The notes: generated by a model not told the origin, from the letters alone. Shown: positions 12,387-24,310, numbered from the stretch's first letter. The stretch: DNA of 64,000 nucleotides from Limonium bicolor (GCA_023374045.1 CM041776.1:278234039-278298038); one strand, 5' to 3'. Made by a program: numbers and translations.

Positions 12387-12484
12387 CAGGTTTGGCTTTC
12401 TCTGGTGTTTGTGGGGTCTGTCTGGAATATCTGCTATATGGTGTTTGATGGTTTCTGATAAGTTTTGATGTTTGTTTCCTCTTT

Positions 12485-15400
12485 ATGCCTCCCCGACGTG
12501 TAGTGACATCTCAGGGCGGGACTCCTCAGTGAGACATCACCGATATTGTGCAGCAGGTGGTGCAGGCGGTAGGGACCTCTGCTGGGCTAGCGGCTAGAGC
12601 TGGTAGCTCGAGGAGAAGCAATGTGAAGGCGCTTCAGGAGTTCCTGAAGCTGAAGCCGCCTTCCTTTGATGCCAGTGGCAACCCACAGGTGAGCCACTGG
12701 ATTACTGTCATTGAGGACCTTCAAAGGGTGATGGGATGCGAGGAGGATCAAAAGGTTGGATTTACCATGTTCATGTTTCAGTCTGAAGCAAAAGAATGGT
12801 AGAAGTTAGTTGAGGGGAAGTACCCCCACCCCTGTACATGGGACCAGTTCAGGGGCTGCTTCAATCAGCAGTTCTATCCCGACGTCTTCAGAGACTAGAA
12901 GATCGTTGAGTATGGGAGGCTTCATCAGATGAAGGAGATGTCTGTCAATGATTACGTGCGTGAGATCGTAACAAACCAACTCTCTCCTCACAAGCTCTCT
13001 GAATATCCACCAAGAGAATTGTAGTCTGTATATTAATATCAGTGTGTCCTCTTACATAGCCTGTGAATCCTATTTATAGACTTACTGTAGAGCGTAACTG
13101 CCTTTGTGGGCTTACATCTTTCTAGAATATATTCTAACACTTACATGATCTTTTTATAATTTATTTCTCCTAAAACTACCGAATGCTTTGAGATTACCGG
13201 TAAGGTCTTACTTTAAGGCTATCGGGGAAAAGCCCACATGTCTTGCTGCTCTCCGCAGTTGGTCCAAACCCGTCCTTCGGCTTTGGTTCTTTGCTTTATA
13301 ACGGTAGGAAGTCTATTTGCTACTTTCGGTAGTAGTTTGTTGCCTTCGGCAATGACTTGGTTTCCTCGTGAGGTAGCACCCTACTTCATCAGTCCCACAA
13401 GATCTTTTCTTGTTCTTCAAGGAACGAAGGAGATGTCTGTCGATGATTACATGCATGAGATCGTAACAAACCAACTCTCTCTCCTCACAAACTCTCTAAA
13501 TATCCACTAAAAGAATTGTAGTCTGTATATTAATATCAGCGTGTCCTTTTACATAGCCTGTGACTCCTATTTATAGACTTACTGTAGAGCGTAACTGCCT
13601 CTGTGGGCTTACATCTTTCTAGAATATTCTACAACTTACATGATCTTTTTGTAATTTACTTCTCCTAAAACTACCAAACGCTTTGAGATTACCGGTAAGG
13701 TCTTACTTTAAGGCTACCGGGGAAAAGCCCACATGTCTTGTTGCTCTCCGCAGTTGGTCCGAACGAGTTCTTCAGCTTTGGGTCTTTGCTTTTATACCGG
13801 TAGGAAGTTATTTGCTACTTTCGGTAGTAGTTTGTTGCCTTCCGTAGTGACTTGGTTTCCTCGAGCGGTAGCACCCCACTTCAGTGCGTAAATGCATTTC
13901 TCTCTAAATTTGTGCCTGAGCCGGATGATAACCGGAAGGTGAGGAAGTTTGAGGCTGGTTTGAGGGGCGACATTAGAGCATTTGTGGCACCCTTTCGCCA
14001 CAAGACATTTAGAGATGTGGCTGATGTTGCTTTGGTGGTGGAGGTGAAGCTGCAGGCTAGGCAACAGTATGAGAAGAAGGACTAGAGGCCCGGTAAGGGC
14101 AAGGACTAGAAGAGAAAGGGACGTGTGGAGGAGCCTGAGAGGCATGATCAGTCTTCTTCTTCTCAGAAGAAGAAGTTCAAAGGAGATCGTGGAGCTTCGT
14201 CTTCTGCTTCGCCTGTTGTGGCGAAGTGTGTTGAGTGTGACCGCTTCCATCCGGGTCGTGAGTGCTATAGAAAGTCTGGAGCTTGCTTCAAGTGCGGCTC
14301 GCTTGATCATCGTATCGCCCAGTGTCCACAGGCTAGAGGTGGCAGTGGCAGTTTAGAGGGCAGATTCACCAGTTCAGGGTCAGGGTAGAAGACCGATCAA
14401 AAGAAGCCCTAGACTCAGGCACGGGTGTCTACACTAGCTGGTGAGCGTGACTGTGGCTCAGACCGAGTTGTGTCAAGTATTCTTCAGATCTCTTCTCAGC
14501 CAGTTTTCTGTCTATTTGATTCAGGAGCTACCCACTCCTTTGTGTCAGCTAATTTTGTGGGTAGTGTCGGGTTGTCTGCTGTGCCTTGTGATGTTGATCT
14601 GTGCATTTCTAGCCCATTGAATGGTGTGCCTACTTGTGTACTTGATTCTACATGCAAGTCTAGTCCTGTAGTGATTATGGATAGGATTGTGCGGCTAGGA
14701 GAGCCGTATTTGATAGACTGGGTGAGACCCGTTTTACTTTTGTGCCAGGGATTTCTTTGCTTTGTGCCTGAGGTTCGAGAGGGGTCCCGTCTGGAGGATA
14801 TCCCTGTTGTGTGTGAGTTCCCTGAGGTATTGCGGGATGATGTGCCAGGGCTACCAGTTGATCGTGAGGTGGAATTTTCGATTGAGTTAGCGCCACGGAC
14901 TCAGCCTATTTCGAAGGCTCCCTATCGCATGAGTCTGGCGGAGTTGAAGGAGTAGAAGGTTCAGCTACAGGATCTTCTGGATAAGGGTTTCATTTGCCCT
15001 AGCGTGTCCCCATGGGGAGCACCAGTTCTGTTTGTGCAGAAGGACAACTTCTTCAGATTGTGCATTGACTATCGGAATTAGAATAAGGTTACCATCAAGA
15101 ATAGGTATCCTCTTCCCTGTATTGACGATCTCTTTGACCAGCTAGCAGGAGTGATAGTATTTTGGAAGATTGGTTTACGTTCTAGGTATCATTAGCTGAA
15201 GATTAAGGCCGAGGATGTGCCTAAGTCTGCTTTCAGGACCCATTATGGGCATTATGAGTTCTTGGTCATGCCTTTTGGTTTGACCAATGCCCCTTCGTTC
15301 TTCATGGATATGATGAATCGTGTCTTTAAGCCTTTCCTTGATTCTTTTGTGGTTGTATTTATTGATGATATCTTGGTGTATTCCAAGAGTGTCGAGGAGC

Positions 15401-17142
15401 ATAAGAAGCATCTGAGACTTGTTCTACAGACTTTGAAGGAGAAGGAGTTGTATGCCAAGCTGAAGAAATGTGAGTTCTGGCTTGATAGGGTTGTATTCCT
15501 TGGTCATGTGGTTTCGAAGGATGGCATCTCTATGGATCCGGAGAAGATCAGGGCGATCATGGAGTGGGCGAAGCCCACTAGTGTTTCTAAGGTGCACAGC
15601 TTATTGGGTCTAGCTGGCTATTATAGGAAGTTTGTGGAGGGATTCTACAAGATCGTGTCTCCCTTGACTCGTCTTTTTAGAAAGGATATCAAGTTTGATT
15701 GGAGCGAGGTGAGTGAGGAGAGCTTCCAGGAGTTGAAGAAGAGGTTGACTTCTGCTCCGATTCTAGTGCTGCCTTGTGGGACAGATGGCTTTGAGGTGTT
15801 CTGTGACGCTTCTCATAGGGGTCTGGGATGTGTTCTGATGCAGGGGTAAGGTGGTGGTCTATAGCTCACGTCAGCTGAAGCCGTAAGAGAAGAATTACCC
15901 TACCCACGATTTGGAGTTGGCTGCGGTGGTCTTTGCTTTGAAGATCTAGCTGCATTATTTGTACGAGGTGACGTCTAAGGTGTACACTGACCATAAGAGT
16001 CTCAAGTATCTATTCACACAGAAGGAATTAAACTTGAGATAACAGCGTTGGCTGGAGCTTCTACATGATTTTGATTTGAAGATCCTCTACCATCCTGGTA
16101 GGGTGAATGTGGTGGCAGATGTGTTGAGTTGTAGGGGTGCCCCAGGGCTTGCTTGTTAGTTGTCTAGGTTCAGAGGCCTGTATATGGGCTTCAGCGCATG
16201 AGTGTTTGGGTCGTTCGATCTGATAGTGCTGGGATGATTGCTTCGCTTCAGGTTCAGTCTACTCTAGTAGATCGGATCTGGGCTGGTCAGTTGGCAGATG
16301 CTGAGTTGTGTAGGATCCGTGAGAGATTGTCAAATGATCAGGAGTCAGATCGGATCTGGGCTGGTCAGTTCGCTTTAGGTTCAGTCTACTTTGGTGGGAG
16401 AATATGAAAAGGGAGATCTCAGACTTGGTAGCTCGTTGCCAGACCTGTCAGTAGGTGAAGGCTGAGCATCAGTGCCCTTTGGGTCTTATACAGCCCTTTC
16501 CCGTTCCTTAGTAGAAGTGGGAAAGCGTGGGGATGTATTTCAATGTGGGACTCCTTAGGACGTCTTCGGGATTTGATGCGCTTTGGGTTATTGTGGAGTG
16601 GTTGACAAAGTTGACTCATTTATTGCCTGTGAGGAAGACCTTTTGCCTTGAGCGCCTTGCTCGGCTTTATGTGGATAAGATAGCGAGGTTGTATGGTGTG
16701 CCAGTGACGATCGTTTCGGACAGAGATCCTAGATTTGTATCCCGCTTCTAGCGTAGCCTGCATAAGGCTTTGGGGACGAATTTGGCATTCAGTTCAGCGT
16801 ATCATCCTTAGACCGATGGGCAGACTGAGAGGATGAACCAGACATTAGAGGATATGTTGAGGGCGTGTGTATTGGACTTTGGTGGGAGCTAGGATCAGCA
16901 TTTTACTCTGATTGAATTTGCTTATAATAATAGCTTTTAATCAAGTATTGGGATGACACCATTTGAGGCACTATATGGTAGACGTTGTAGATCATCCATT
17001 TGTTGGGATGATTTGAAGGAGAGGGCCATTGTGGGTCCGGAGTTAGTGTAGGGAGCTGTGAATAATGTCAGGACTATCAGGGAGCGTTTGTTGATTGCTC
17101 AGAGCCGACAGAAGAGCTATGCAGATCAGAGACGTCGTCCGC
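12485..17142 (+). pseudogene. Element A gag-pol polyprotein (Ty3/gypsy, chromovirus-like), degenerate
   Basis: Gag starts at ATG 12485 (MPPRRVVTSQGGTPQ) and is interrupted at 12961-13883 by an LTR pair. It resumes with FVPEPDDNRKVRKFEAGLR and a CCHC zinc knuckle (CFKCGSLDHRIAQC, about 14283-14325). Protease: LFDSGATHSFVS (about 14510). Reverse transcriptase: [15 protein letters not shown] and the catalytic FIDDILVYS (about 15360). RNase [12 protein letters not shown] (about 16090). Integrase: the IVSDRDPRFVSRF block (about 16710) up to QSRQKSYADQRRRP at the gap. A G-run insertion near 15845 shifts the frame. Many TAG, TAA and TGA codons interrupt it, mostly where the intact relative B has Gln or Trp. 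The 3' LTR is lost in the gap. Confidence 0.9.
12961..13883 (-). mobile_element. Two direct 428-bp LTRs with a 67-bp interval, inserted in A gag
   Basis: LTR copies at 12961-13388 and 13456-13883 both run TGAGATCGTAAC... to ...CACTTCA (or CTACTTCA) on the plus strand, roughly 92% alike by eye. The outer flanks carry GTGCG (12956-12960 and 13884-13888), a 5-bp target duplication. On the minus strand each LTR has a TATAAATAGG promoter box. The 67-bp interval (13389-13455) lacks a clear primer site or polypurine tract and contains about 30 bases matching the host gag just left of the insertion. It could be a drastically deleted copia-type element or a duplicated solo LTR. Confidence 0.8.
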
Positions 17143-17642
17143 NNNNNNNNNNNNNNNNNNNNNNNNNNNNNNNNNNNNNNNNNNNNNNNNNNNNNNNNNN
17201 NNNNNNNNNNNNNNNNNNNNNNNNNNNNNNNNNNNNNNNNNNNNNNNNNNNNNNNNNNNNNNNNNNNNNNNNNNNNNNNNNNNNNNNNNNNNNNNNNNNN
17301 NNNNNNNNNNNNNNNNNNNNNNNNNNNNNNNNNNNNNNNNNNNNNNNNNNNNNNNNNNNNNNNNNNNNNNNNNNNNNNNNNNNNNNNNNNNNNNNNNNNN
17401 NNNNNNNNNNNNNNNNNNNNNNNNNNNNNNNNNNNNNNNNNNNNNNNNNNNNNNNNNNNNNNNNNNNNNNNNNNNNNNNNNNNNNNNNNNNNNNNNNNNN
17501 NNNNNNNNNNNNNNNNNNNNNNNNNNNNNNNNNNNNNNNNNNNNNNNNNNNNNNNNNNNNNNNNNNNNNNNNNNNNNNNNNNNNNNNNNNNNNNNNNNNN
17601 NNNNNNNNNNNNNNNNNNNNNNNNNNNNNNNNNNNNNNNNNN
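17143..17642. other. Assembly gap, 500 N
   Basis: Exactly 500 N starting inside the A integrase. The round size marks an unknown gap. The 3' end of element A and whatever joins it to the next region are hidden here. Confidence 0.99.
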
Positions 17643-19623
17643 TTTCTGTCGTATAACCTGGTATGGGCATTGAAGTCCATGAACAGGTCGGGGTGTGCTT
17701 AATATTAGTCCCCTATGTACATATGTATCTGAGTTGCTCAGTTTTAATGCCTCCATAACATCACAAGACTGGTTCATTTCAGTCCCGATTCCATGGTTGT
17801 TTCCTGATTCGTAAGTTGCAAGCAAAACTGGTCCATCTCCAGTCATAATATTGTCCGTTCTCATACTATGTTTCTGTTTGGATTTGCTATTAATGAGTAC
17901 ACTGGTCCATCTCCAGTCGAGAGCCTCACCCCTGTTGCTCTTATTCTACTTGGTGGTTTACCCTGCGAATCTCCTCTATTGTTCTTGGCCTAAGTTACGA
18001 ATAAGACTCCAAATCTTCTAACTTCGTATAGTCATTGAGTGTATGTTCTTCTAATGAAGAGTTTAGTCTCACCATCTTGGATGTTCGGCAGAGGGTACAG
18101 TTTCACTCTGTGAAACTTATCTCGTTTTCCTTGCTAACTTGTTGAACTAATGTTGTTTTATCTCTGGTGTTATGAGATTTATAGGAAATTGTAAATACTC
18201 TTCCTTCGGTATTAATTCTGGCTCCTATAATTACTCTTTGGGTCTCCATGAATATTATTGTCCATACGTTGTGTAGGTGCTCTATATCTTTGTCAAGTCT
18301 TCTGATGGTTACATGCAGATTGGGTTTGTTTCGTTTTAATTCTGAAAATATACGCTCGGTAAGCATGATCTCTGTTGGTGTGTAGATGTTGTTTCATTTC
18401 ACTTCTAGGAGGGGAACCACTGAATTTTAGCCTCTAAGGTCTGTTCAGATTTATGTAGGTATATAAAGTTGATAGAAACCCCAGGGTTTACTTTGTTTGT
18501 CTGGAAATCGGTGGGATTAATAATGGCAATCTTTAATCTGCTGCACTATCTGTTTCTCTTCAGTAGTTTAGTTGGTAGTTTTGTTTACCTAATAACAAAC
18601 AGGAAGATGATTAGGAGTCCGCTTTGGTAATTCCATGAACCTATATTCTTTGCACCGATAAAGAACATGTTTGATAAGGTCAGCTGGAAGTCTAAGCTAG
18701 GTTCTTGAATTGATGTTGAACTGTTTAACCCTCTAGTATGATCACCTAGGCTCTAGATAAAGCTTCGATTGAGTCAAAATCTCCTCAGAATTCATTGGTG
18801 ATCTGTGTATAATCTGGTAGATTCTTAGATCGGCCGACTTAGGCATTTGATAAGCAGTAAACAAGGGATAAAATAAAATGGAATGGGTATTCTTGGTTTA
18901 AGCCGCATTTGCAATTTTCCTGGCTTTGGTAACTTGACTTCAGTTTGCTTATTCTCTCGCTTGTGGTCTGTACTTTACTCATGTCTGGTTGTCCTGTGGT
19001 GTGTACGCATTCATGTCTACATTTGATTTGTTTCTTACGAAATTTCCACCCACTGTTTGACTTTGACTACTCTATTTAAGCCCTAGTTATTCCTCTTAGG
19101 ACCTTTTAAGCTGACAGAAAAGTTTAGGATGCCTTATCGCCCCACACCTAACGGGTCTCTCATTCGTTTCGTGGGGCAATAATCTCCTATAACTTCAGAA
19201 AACACCCAACCCACCCTTATATGTATATAAGAATAAAAACTTTAAAGAAACAAGCCCTTAAGGCTATTTAGGAGGGTTTAGGATGTGAAACCACCCCATG
19301 CCTAACGGGTCTCTCATTCGTTTTATGTGGGTGGAATCCTCTTTTACCCTCAATACACCCATAATCAAGATTAATTGGTTAATAAACCTTATTATTCCAT
19401 TCTGATCCAAAACCCTCTCCTTTGATCATCATTCCAATAAAAAAAAGGTCAAAACCAGGATTGTCTCTCGGTTTCATTCATCACTTTTCAAAATTCAAAC
19501 CCTCTCCCTGTTTTAACTAACTGTTGCTAGCCCACTTCCAAGAGCCAATCCGGCCCACAACTTCAAAAGTCCACTAACCTGGTCCAAACTCTTTAGTTCA
19601 TAAATCAATCCCCCTACCTCACA
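17643..19623. other. Non-coding stretch, probably part of LTR G or its flank
   Basis: No convincing coding. Two copies of GGTCCATCTCCAGTC occur (about 17830 and 17906). From about 19080 the sequence has the repeated-hairpin style seen on the right side of LTR G, and the D1 insertion splits continuous G sequence at 19623/23679. The left limit of G is not resolved because of the gap. Confidence 0.45.
19139..19334. repeat. Two hairpins with a shared loop and different stems
   Basis: Hairpin 1: stem GCCCCAC (19139-19145) with GTGGGGC (19171-19177). Hairpin 2: stem CCACCC (19291-19296) with GGGTGG (19329-19334). Both loops contain CCTAACGGGTCTCTCATTCG. The stems differ in sequence yet each is self-complementary. 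Confidence 0.7.
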
Positions 19624-21623
19624 TGAAATACCCCGAACTTAAATATAGGGATTAAAATTTATCTCATATGTATTTAAGGGCCTAATGGTACCCAATTAAT
19701 ACTAGTAAGGAAAAATAAATCCAAAAGAAATAAAGAAATGCTCTAAAAGCGGAAAACGCTAAATAAGCGTTAAATAACCATAGGAGGTACGAGACCTCGG
19801 TTTGAGTATTATATGGATTTCGAAGGTTGAATAAGACCTAAATAATATATGGGAACAAATCCCGAAGAAAACGGATCCTTAAAACGGATTAAAATCACTA
19901 ACGAACCTTAAAGCGCGTTTTTCGAGGTAACCGAGAAAACGTGACTTTAAGCGGGTCAAATAGACTCGTAACAATTTTGGTCAACTAAATAATCATTAAT
20001 AAATATTAGTGAGGCTTTAGAACCAATAAAAATCAAGAAAACGAGAAATTAGTAAAAACTGTCATAAACGGGAAGTTGTGGGGAAGAGATATAAATAACA
20101 CAAACTTATGTGTCCACTTTTAAAATAAAAGAAAAAATGTGTGTGTGTGTGTGCTAGTGAGCCGGCCCCTACCCCCCCCTCTCTCACACACACTCACCCC
20201 TTCTAATTTACAAACAAACAAAAACAATAAAGTAACCCCCACCCTCACTTTATTTTCTCTCTCCTACCCATTCTCCTCCCTCACTCACGTACTCACCTCC
20301 TCCCTCACTCTCTTTTCCTTCTTCTCCTTCCTCCCCCATGCGATTTCTATGGAAGTTTGAAGAACCACACACAAAACAAAAATGAAAACTAAAACCTTTG
20401 TTGCTCCTTGTATCCTAGCCGATTTTGGCATCTTGGTGGAGTTGGAAACTTTGTTCTTGAACCACTCCAAGCTTCATTTACACCCTTGCAAGGTAATGAG
20501 AATTCTAAACCCTAAAACCTACTTAAAGTTTAAGAATACCTAGGGTTAGTTTTTAGTGTATTGAAATGTGTATGTATATGGGCTGTAGAGTAGAGAATTT
20601 GTGTTTGCTAAACCGGTGGAGAAAGAGGAAAAGAAGAAGCAAGAGGAAGAAAAGAAATTAGAAGAGAAACAGGTAAGGATACTCACCTTTGTGTAGCCTT
20701 GTATATGTATGGATGTAACGATTTTTAGAAGTTTGAAATGAGTAATGGAAATGGTATTGTGTAGTAATGTCTTGTGCAGGAGAATCTAAGTGCTTAAAAC
20801 CTTGAAAAACATGTAAATGTATTGAAACTTAGTTGGGTATTGGGTTGTTGAGTGCAGGAATTTTTAGTAGTGTTTTAGTATTGGTAAATGTGTATGGGAG
20901 CTTGTATATTGATGTTGTGTATAAACAGGTGAGGTGATGTTAATGTGTGAGAGAAAACCATGTGGAGAATGTTAATAATATAGGGGAGACTATGTCAAAT
21001 TTTATCTAGGAATTTGAGGACTTAAGTGTTCAAGATGAGAAAACAACCTAGGTAGTGACTAGGTGTATGTGGAGAGTATAATGGGAGCGTTTAGTAGCTT
21101 GTAACAGATTTGAGGGTGATTTGTTAATGGGTTGCAACTAGGAAGTGAATGGATGTATTTTGGCTACTAGGGGTAGCATTAGTTGAGGAAGTAATGGAGG
21201 AAATAAGAACCCAAAATCTGCAACAAAGTGTATAGAGATACATTGGAGAAGTTAGGAAGAGTTAGTGTGGAAGAATGATGACAAGTGTTGGACTTGGGTA
21301 TAGATATGGTAGTGGCTTGGGAATGAATTGGAGGGTAAGGTAATACATTGTAGGCTTTGGAAATGGCATTGGGAGATGAGAATATACCTGGGGAAATAGG
21401 AGCAAAATCTGTAGCGTTGGAGGATGAAAAACTGTTGTAAGTGTGGAAGGGAAGTGATGAAATTGTGTAAGTGGATTGATGGATTTAGTAAAGCATTTGG
21501 TGGGTGAACTAAGGCAATTTGAAGGGCCTAGTAGTGTTTAAACATGTGAAATTACATGTAAGAAGATTGGAGAAACATGGGTAAAGTATGGGACTAAAAC
21601 AGAATAAAAATGCAAATACTGGG

Positions 21624-22024
21624 CCCGACCGAACTTGCGACCGGACTTGCAAGTTCGGTCGAGCCCAGATTTACAAAGACGGGAAAGCTTCTGGAATCGA
21701 CCGGACTTGCGACCGGACTTGCAAGTTCGGTCGGACCAGAAAAATTCTCCCGTCTGGAACCTACTGGAATCGACCAGACTTGCGACCGGACATGCAAGTT
21801 CGGTCGGCTAGAAAAATTTCCGTCGAGTAAGCTACTGGAATGGACCGACCTTGCGACCGGACTTGCAAGGTCGGTCGGGCTAAAATTTTTCCTAAGTAAC
21901 TTACTGGAATGGACCGACCTTGGGACCGGACTTGCAAGGTCGGTCGGCCATGGAATTTTCACCCGATGTAACCTACTGACTCGGACCGAACTTGCAAGGT
22001 CGGTCGCAAGTTCGTCGGGTTAAA
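21624..22024. repeat. Palindromic minisatellite in LTR D1, about 72-bp period, six units
   Basis: Unit cores begin at 21626, 21698, 21771, 21843, 21912 and 21983. Unit 1 pairs CGACCGAACTTGC with GCAAGTTCGGTCG. Units 4 and 5 carry CCGACCTTG and CAAGGTCGG, so both arms changed together. A middle segment GACCGGACTTGC repeats the left arm, giving a forward-forward-inverted design. Spacers are A/T-richer and end in CTACTGGAA. Confidence 0.92.
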
Positions 22025-22308
22025 ACTTACAAAAAAAAAAAACTATAAGACTATGGTTAGTATATGTATGTATGTATATGTATACCCACTTGTACATACG
22101 TGCATATATGTGTAAGTAAACCATTGTTAAATAATTAAAAGTAAGTAAATAAAATGTAAGTATAAGAATGTGAAGACCTAGTACGTATGAGTTAGGAAGC
22201 GTAAGGGTAACCGAATTAAGTTAATGATAGTTAGATTAATTATTCGGTTGTATGTATATCATAGGATTGGAATTGTGAATACCGGAGGAACGTTGGGATA
22301 CGAGTACA

Positions 22309-22500
22309 ACGGTGAAAGGTATGATTTCTTCATGCCCTGTATCCTAATCTGGTTACCCCAATTTGTGTGCTTATTTGACCACCTAAATAAGATAAATGCA
22401 CGAATCGGATTATATTGCACTTACTTGTGCTTGTTTACATTGTTCTCGATATTTGTCTTGAACAATAGTTTGTATAATTCATGAAATGTATGAATGATGA
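22309..22500 (+). promoter_or_regulatory. Conserved block of family D LTRs
   Basis: About 190-200 bases here differ from D2 (52165-52360) at only about five positions, starting ACGGTGAAAGGTATGATTTC. Surrounding LTR sequence is much more diverged, and the upstream array is unrelated. A transcribed leader or promoter element is an inference from this contrast only. Confidence 0.55.
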
Positions 22501-23694
22501 TGTTGAGTAATTGTACCTTGTAGTGTACTTGTATATTGTATTGTATTGGTATGGATGTGTATATGAATAATGTATTTGTGTATGTGGTTGGATGTTGACT
22601 TCTACTAATTCCTAACTACCTAACTTCTAACTTAAGTGAGTAAATTGGAATGAGTAGAAGTCCGATACAGTTTCGGCCACACGTGAGGATGAGGAGACAC
22701 AAGAGGTTGGATCCGATTCCTGGTTCGTAAGCTGGTCCACGGCCCAAATCCCTTAAGTGGGTAGCATCCTGGATTAGTGAACCAAGTAAAGCCCGGTGGT
22801 GGGACCGTGTAGTCCCTGCCCGGAGGTCCCGATGACTTAACTTGAGTAAGAGTAAGAAAGTAAGTATGTATGAGTATGAGTATGAGTATGTATGTGTATG
22901 TATGGAGTAAACGAGTAAAAGAGTAATGTCCACCCGATTAACCCGGGTGGACCAATGAAGCTAACAAGAACTGTACTTGTGTATGTACTGAATATGTGTA
23001 TGTGGAAGAAGGTAAGTAACTATTGAATGGTTATATCGTATTCCTTGTACGTAATGAATTGTATGTATGTATGTTTGCGTAAGTATGATTGTATTGTGTG
23101 CAAGAGCATGTATGCATGTATGTTTGTATGAAAATGAACTGCATGTATTCGACCAAGTGGTCGGCGTACCCTCCCTAGTACGCGGGGTATGCGGTTATCA
23201 TGCTCGGCGAAAGCTGACCCCTTCGGGGGACCATTTTTAGTGTGCAGGTACCCGAAGCGAATATGGTCAAGGAAGAGACCGGCGGCACACCCTTGTACTT
23301 AGAAAGTAAGTAGTTGCGAGGAATGGGTAAATGTAGACTCTTAGCGAGTATGTATGAACTTGGAAGGGATATTATAATTGCATTGGGAACCTAGTAAACT
23401 CGGTTATGTAGTTTGTATTGTATGGTTTACAAAGGAGTAAAGTATTGAACGGAACCTTGTAGTATTCGTGGGATGAATGGAGTACGTGTTGTGGAAGTGT
23501 AGTACTCGGGATTCCGGTCCATCAGACCGATGCTGTAAGCAGTAGTAGTAGCCTTATTAGCCACGTGGGCGGTTAACGGCATTGTATCACCCATTGTATG
23601 TAAGTAAGTATCCGCTGCGTATGTCTGACGTGTAAGGAGATTGGACGGTATGCATGTATTAATGGTAGGGGTGTTACATCACAAGTCTAGCCTG

Positions 23695-24310
23695 AAGTTC
23701 CACCATCGTAGCCCAAAAACCAAAGCCCAAGGCCCAAACCCGAAGCCCGAAATCGAAACCCAAAGCCCAATACCTCATCATCAAACCCAAGGCCCAATAT
23801 CTCATCACCCAAACCCGCGGCCCAGACCTATATCCAAACCTTCGGCCCAAGGCCCATGTCCAAAGCTCTCGGCCCAAAAACAGAAACCCAAGGCCCATCA
23901 GTCCAAATCGGCCCAGCAGCCCCAATTGGCCCATTATCAAGTCCAAGCCCATCCGGCCCATTACCTAGCCCATTCGGCCCGTTACCTAGCCCAAGCTCAT
24001 TTGGCCCATTACCAAGCCCAATCCGGCTCAACCCACCAAGTCCAAAGTCTAAAGGCCCAAGTCCACGACCCCAAGTCCAGTTTTGGCCCAAACCCAATCT
24101 GGGCCCAATTCCACCAAACCCAACCCATCTCAAACCCGGCCCATTATCCAAACCCGGCCCACTATCCAAATCCGGCCCAAGTTTATAAACCCGGCCCAAG
24201 TTCATAAACCCGGCCCAAGTTCATAAACCCGGCCCAAGTTCACAAGTCCGACCCAAGTTCATAAACCCAGCCCATTATCCAAGCCCAAAATCCAAATCCG
24301 GCCCAAGCCC
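23695..24310. repeat. GGCCCA-rich block of LTR G
   Basis: At least 20 copies of GGCCCA (TGGGCC on the other strand) in about 600 bases, mixed with short units such as AACCCGGCCCAAGTTCAT. Translations are proline-rich but low complexity, so coding is not supported. Confidence 0.85.

Larger units (their letters stand above)
19624..23678 (+). mobile_element. Solo LTR D1 (4055 bp), gypsy family D
   Basis: Starts TGAAATACCCCGAACTTAAA, ends GTAGGGGTGTTACA, and is flanked by perfect 5-bp duplications TCACA (19619-19623 and 23679-23683). No primer site or coding region is attached, so it is a solo LTR left by recombination. The same family recurs at 49363-53626 (D2) and, inverted and truncated, at 32388-33096 (D3). 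It includes a palindromic array (21624-22024) and a block strongly conserved with D2 (22309-22500). Confidence 0.95.

Noticed and set aside
12961..13883. Ordinary TRIM element
   Set aside because: Size and twin LTRs fit, but the interval has no clear primer site or polypurine tract and includes a copy of the flanking host gag, so it was reported as an unusual LTR pair instead.
17043..17864. Long ORFs across the first N run
   Set aside because: They consist of undefined residues from the 500 N and do not encode anything real.
21594..22023. ORFs of 80-137 codons in several frames at the D1 array
   Set aside because: Repetitive translation of the palindromic minisatellite; open in three frames on both strands with no independent coding evidence.
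21624..22024. CRISPR array
   Set aside because: Repeats and spacers of regular length at first glance, but the genome is a plant, spacers resemble one another and the unit is an imperfect palindromic minisatellite.
23641..24207. 188-codon proline-rich ORF
   Set aside because: It follows from the GGCCCA repeat; every frame there is open and low complexity, and it lies inside an LTR.
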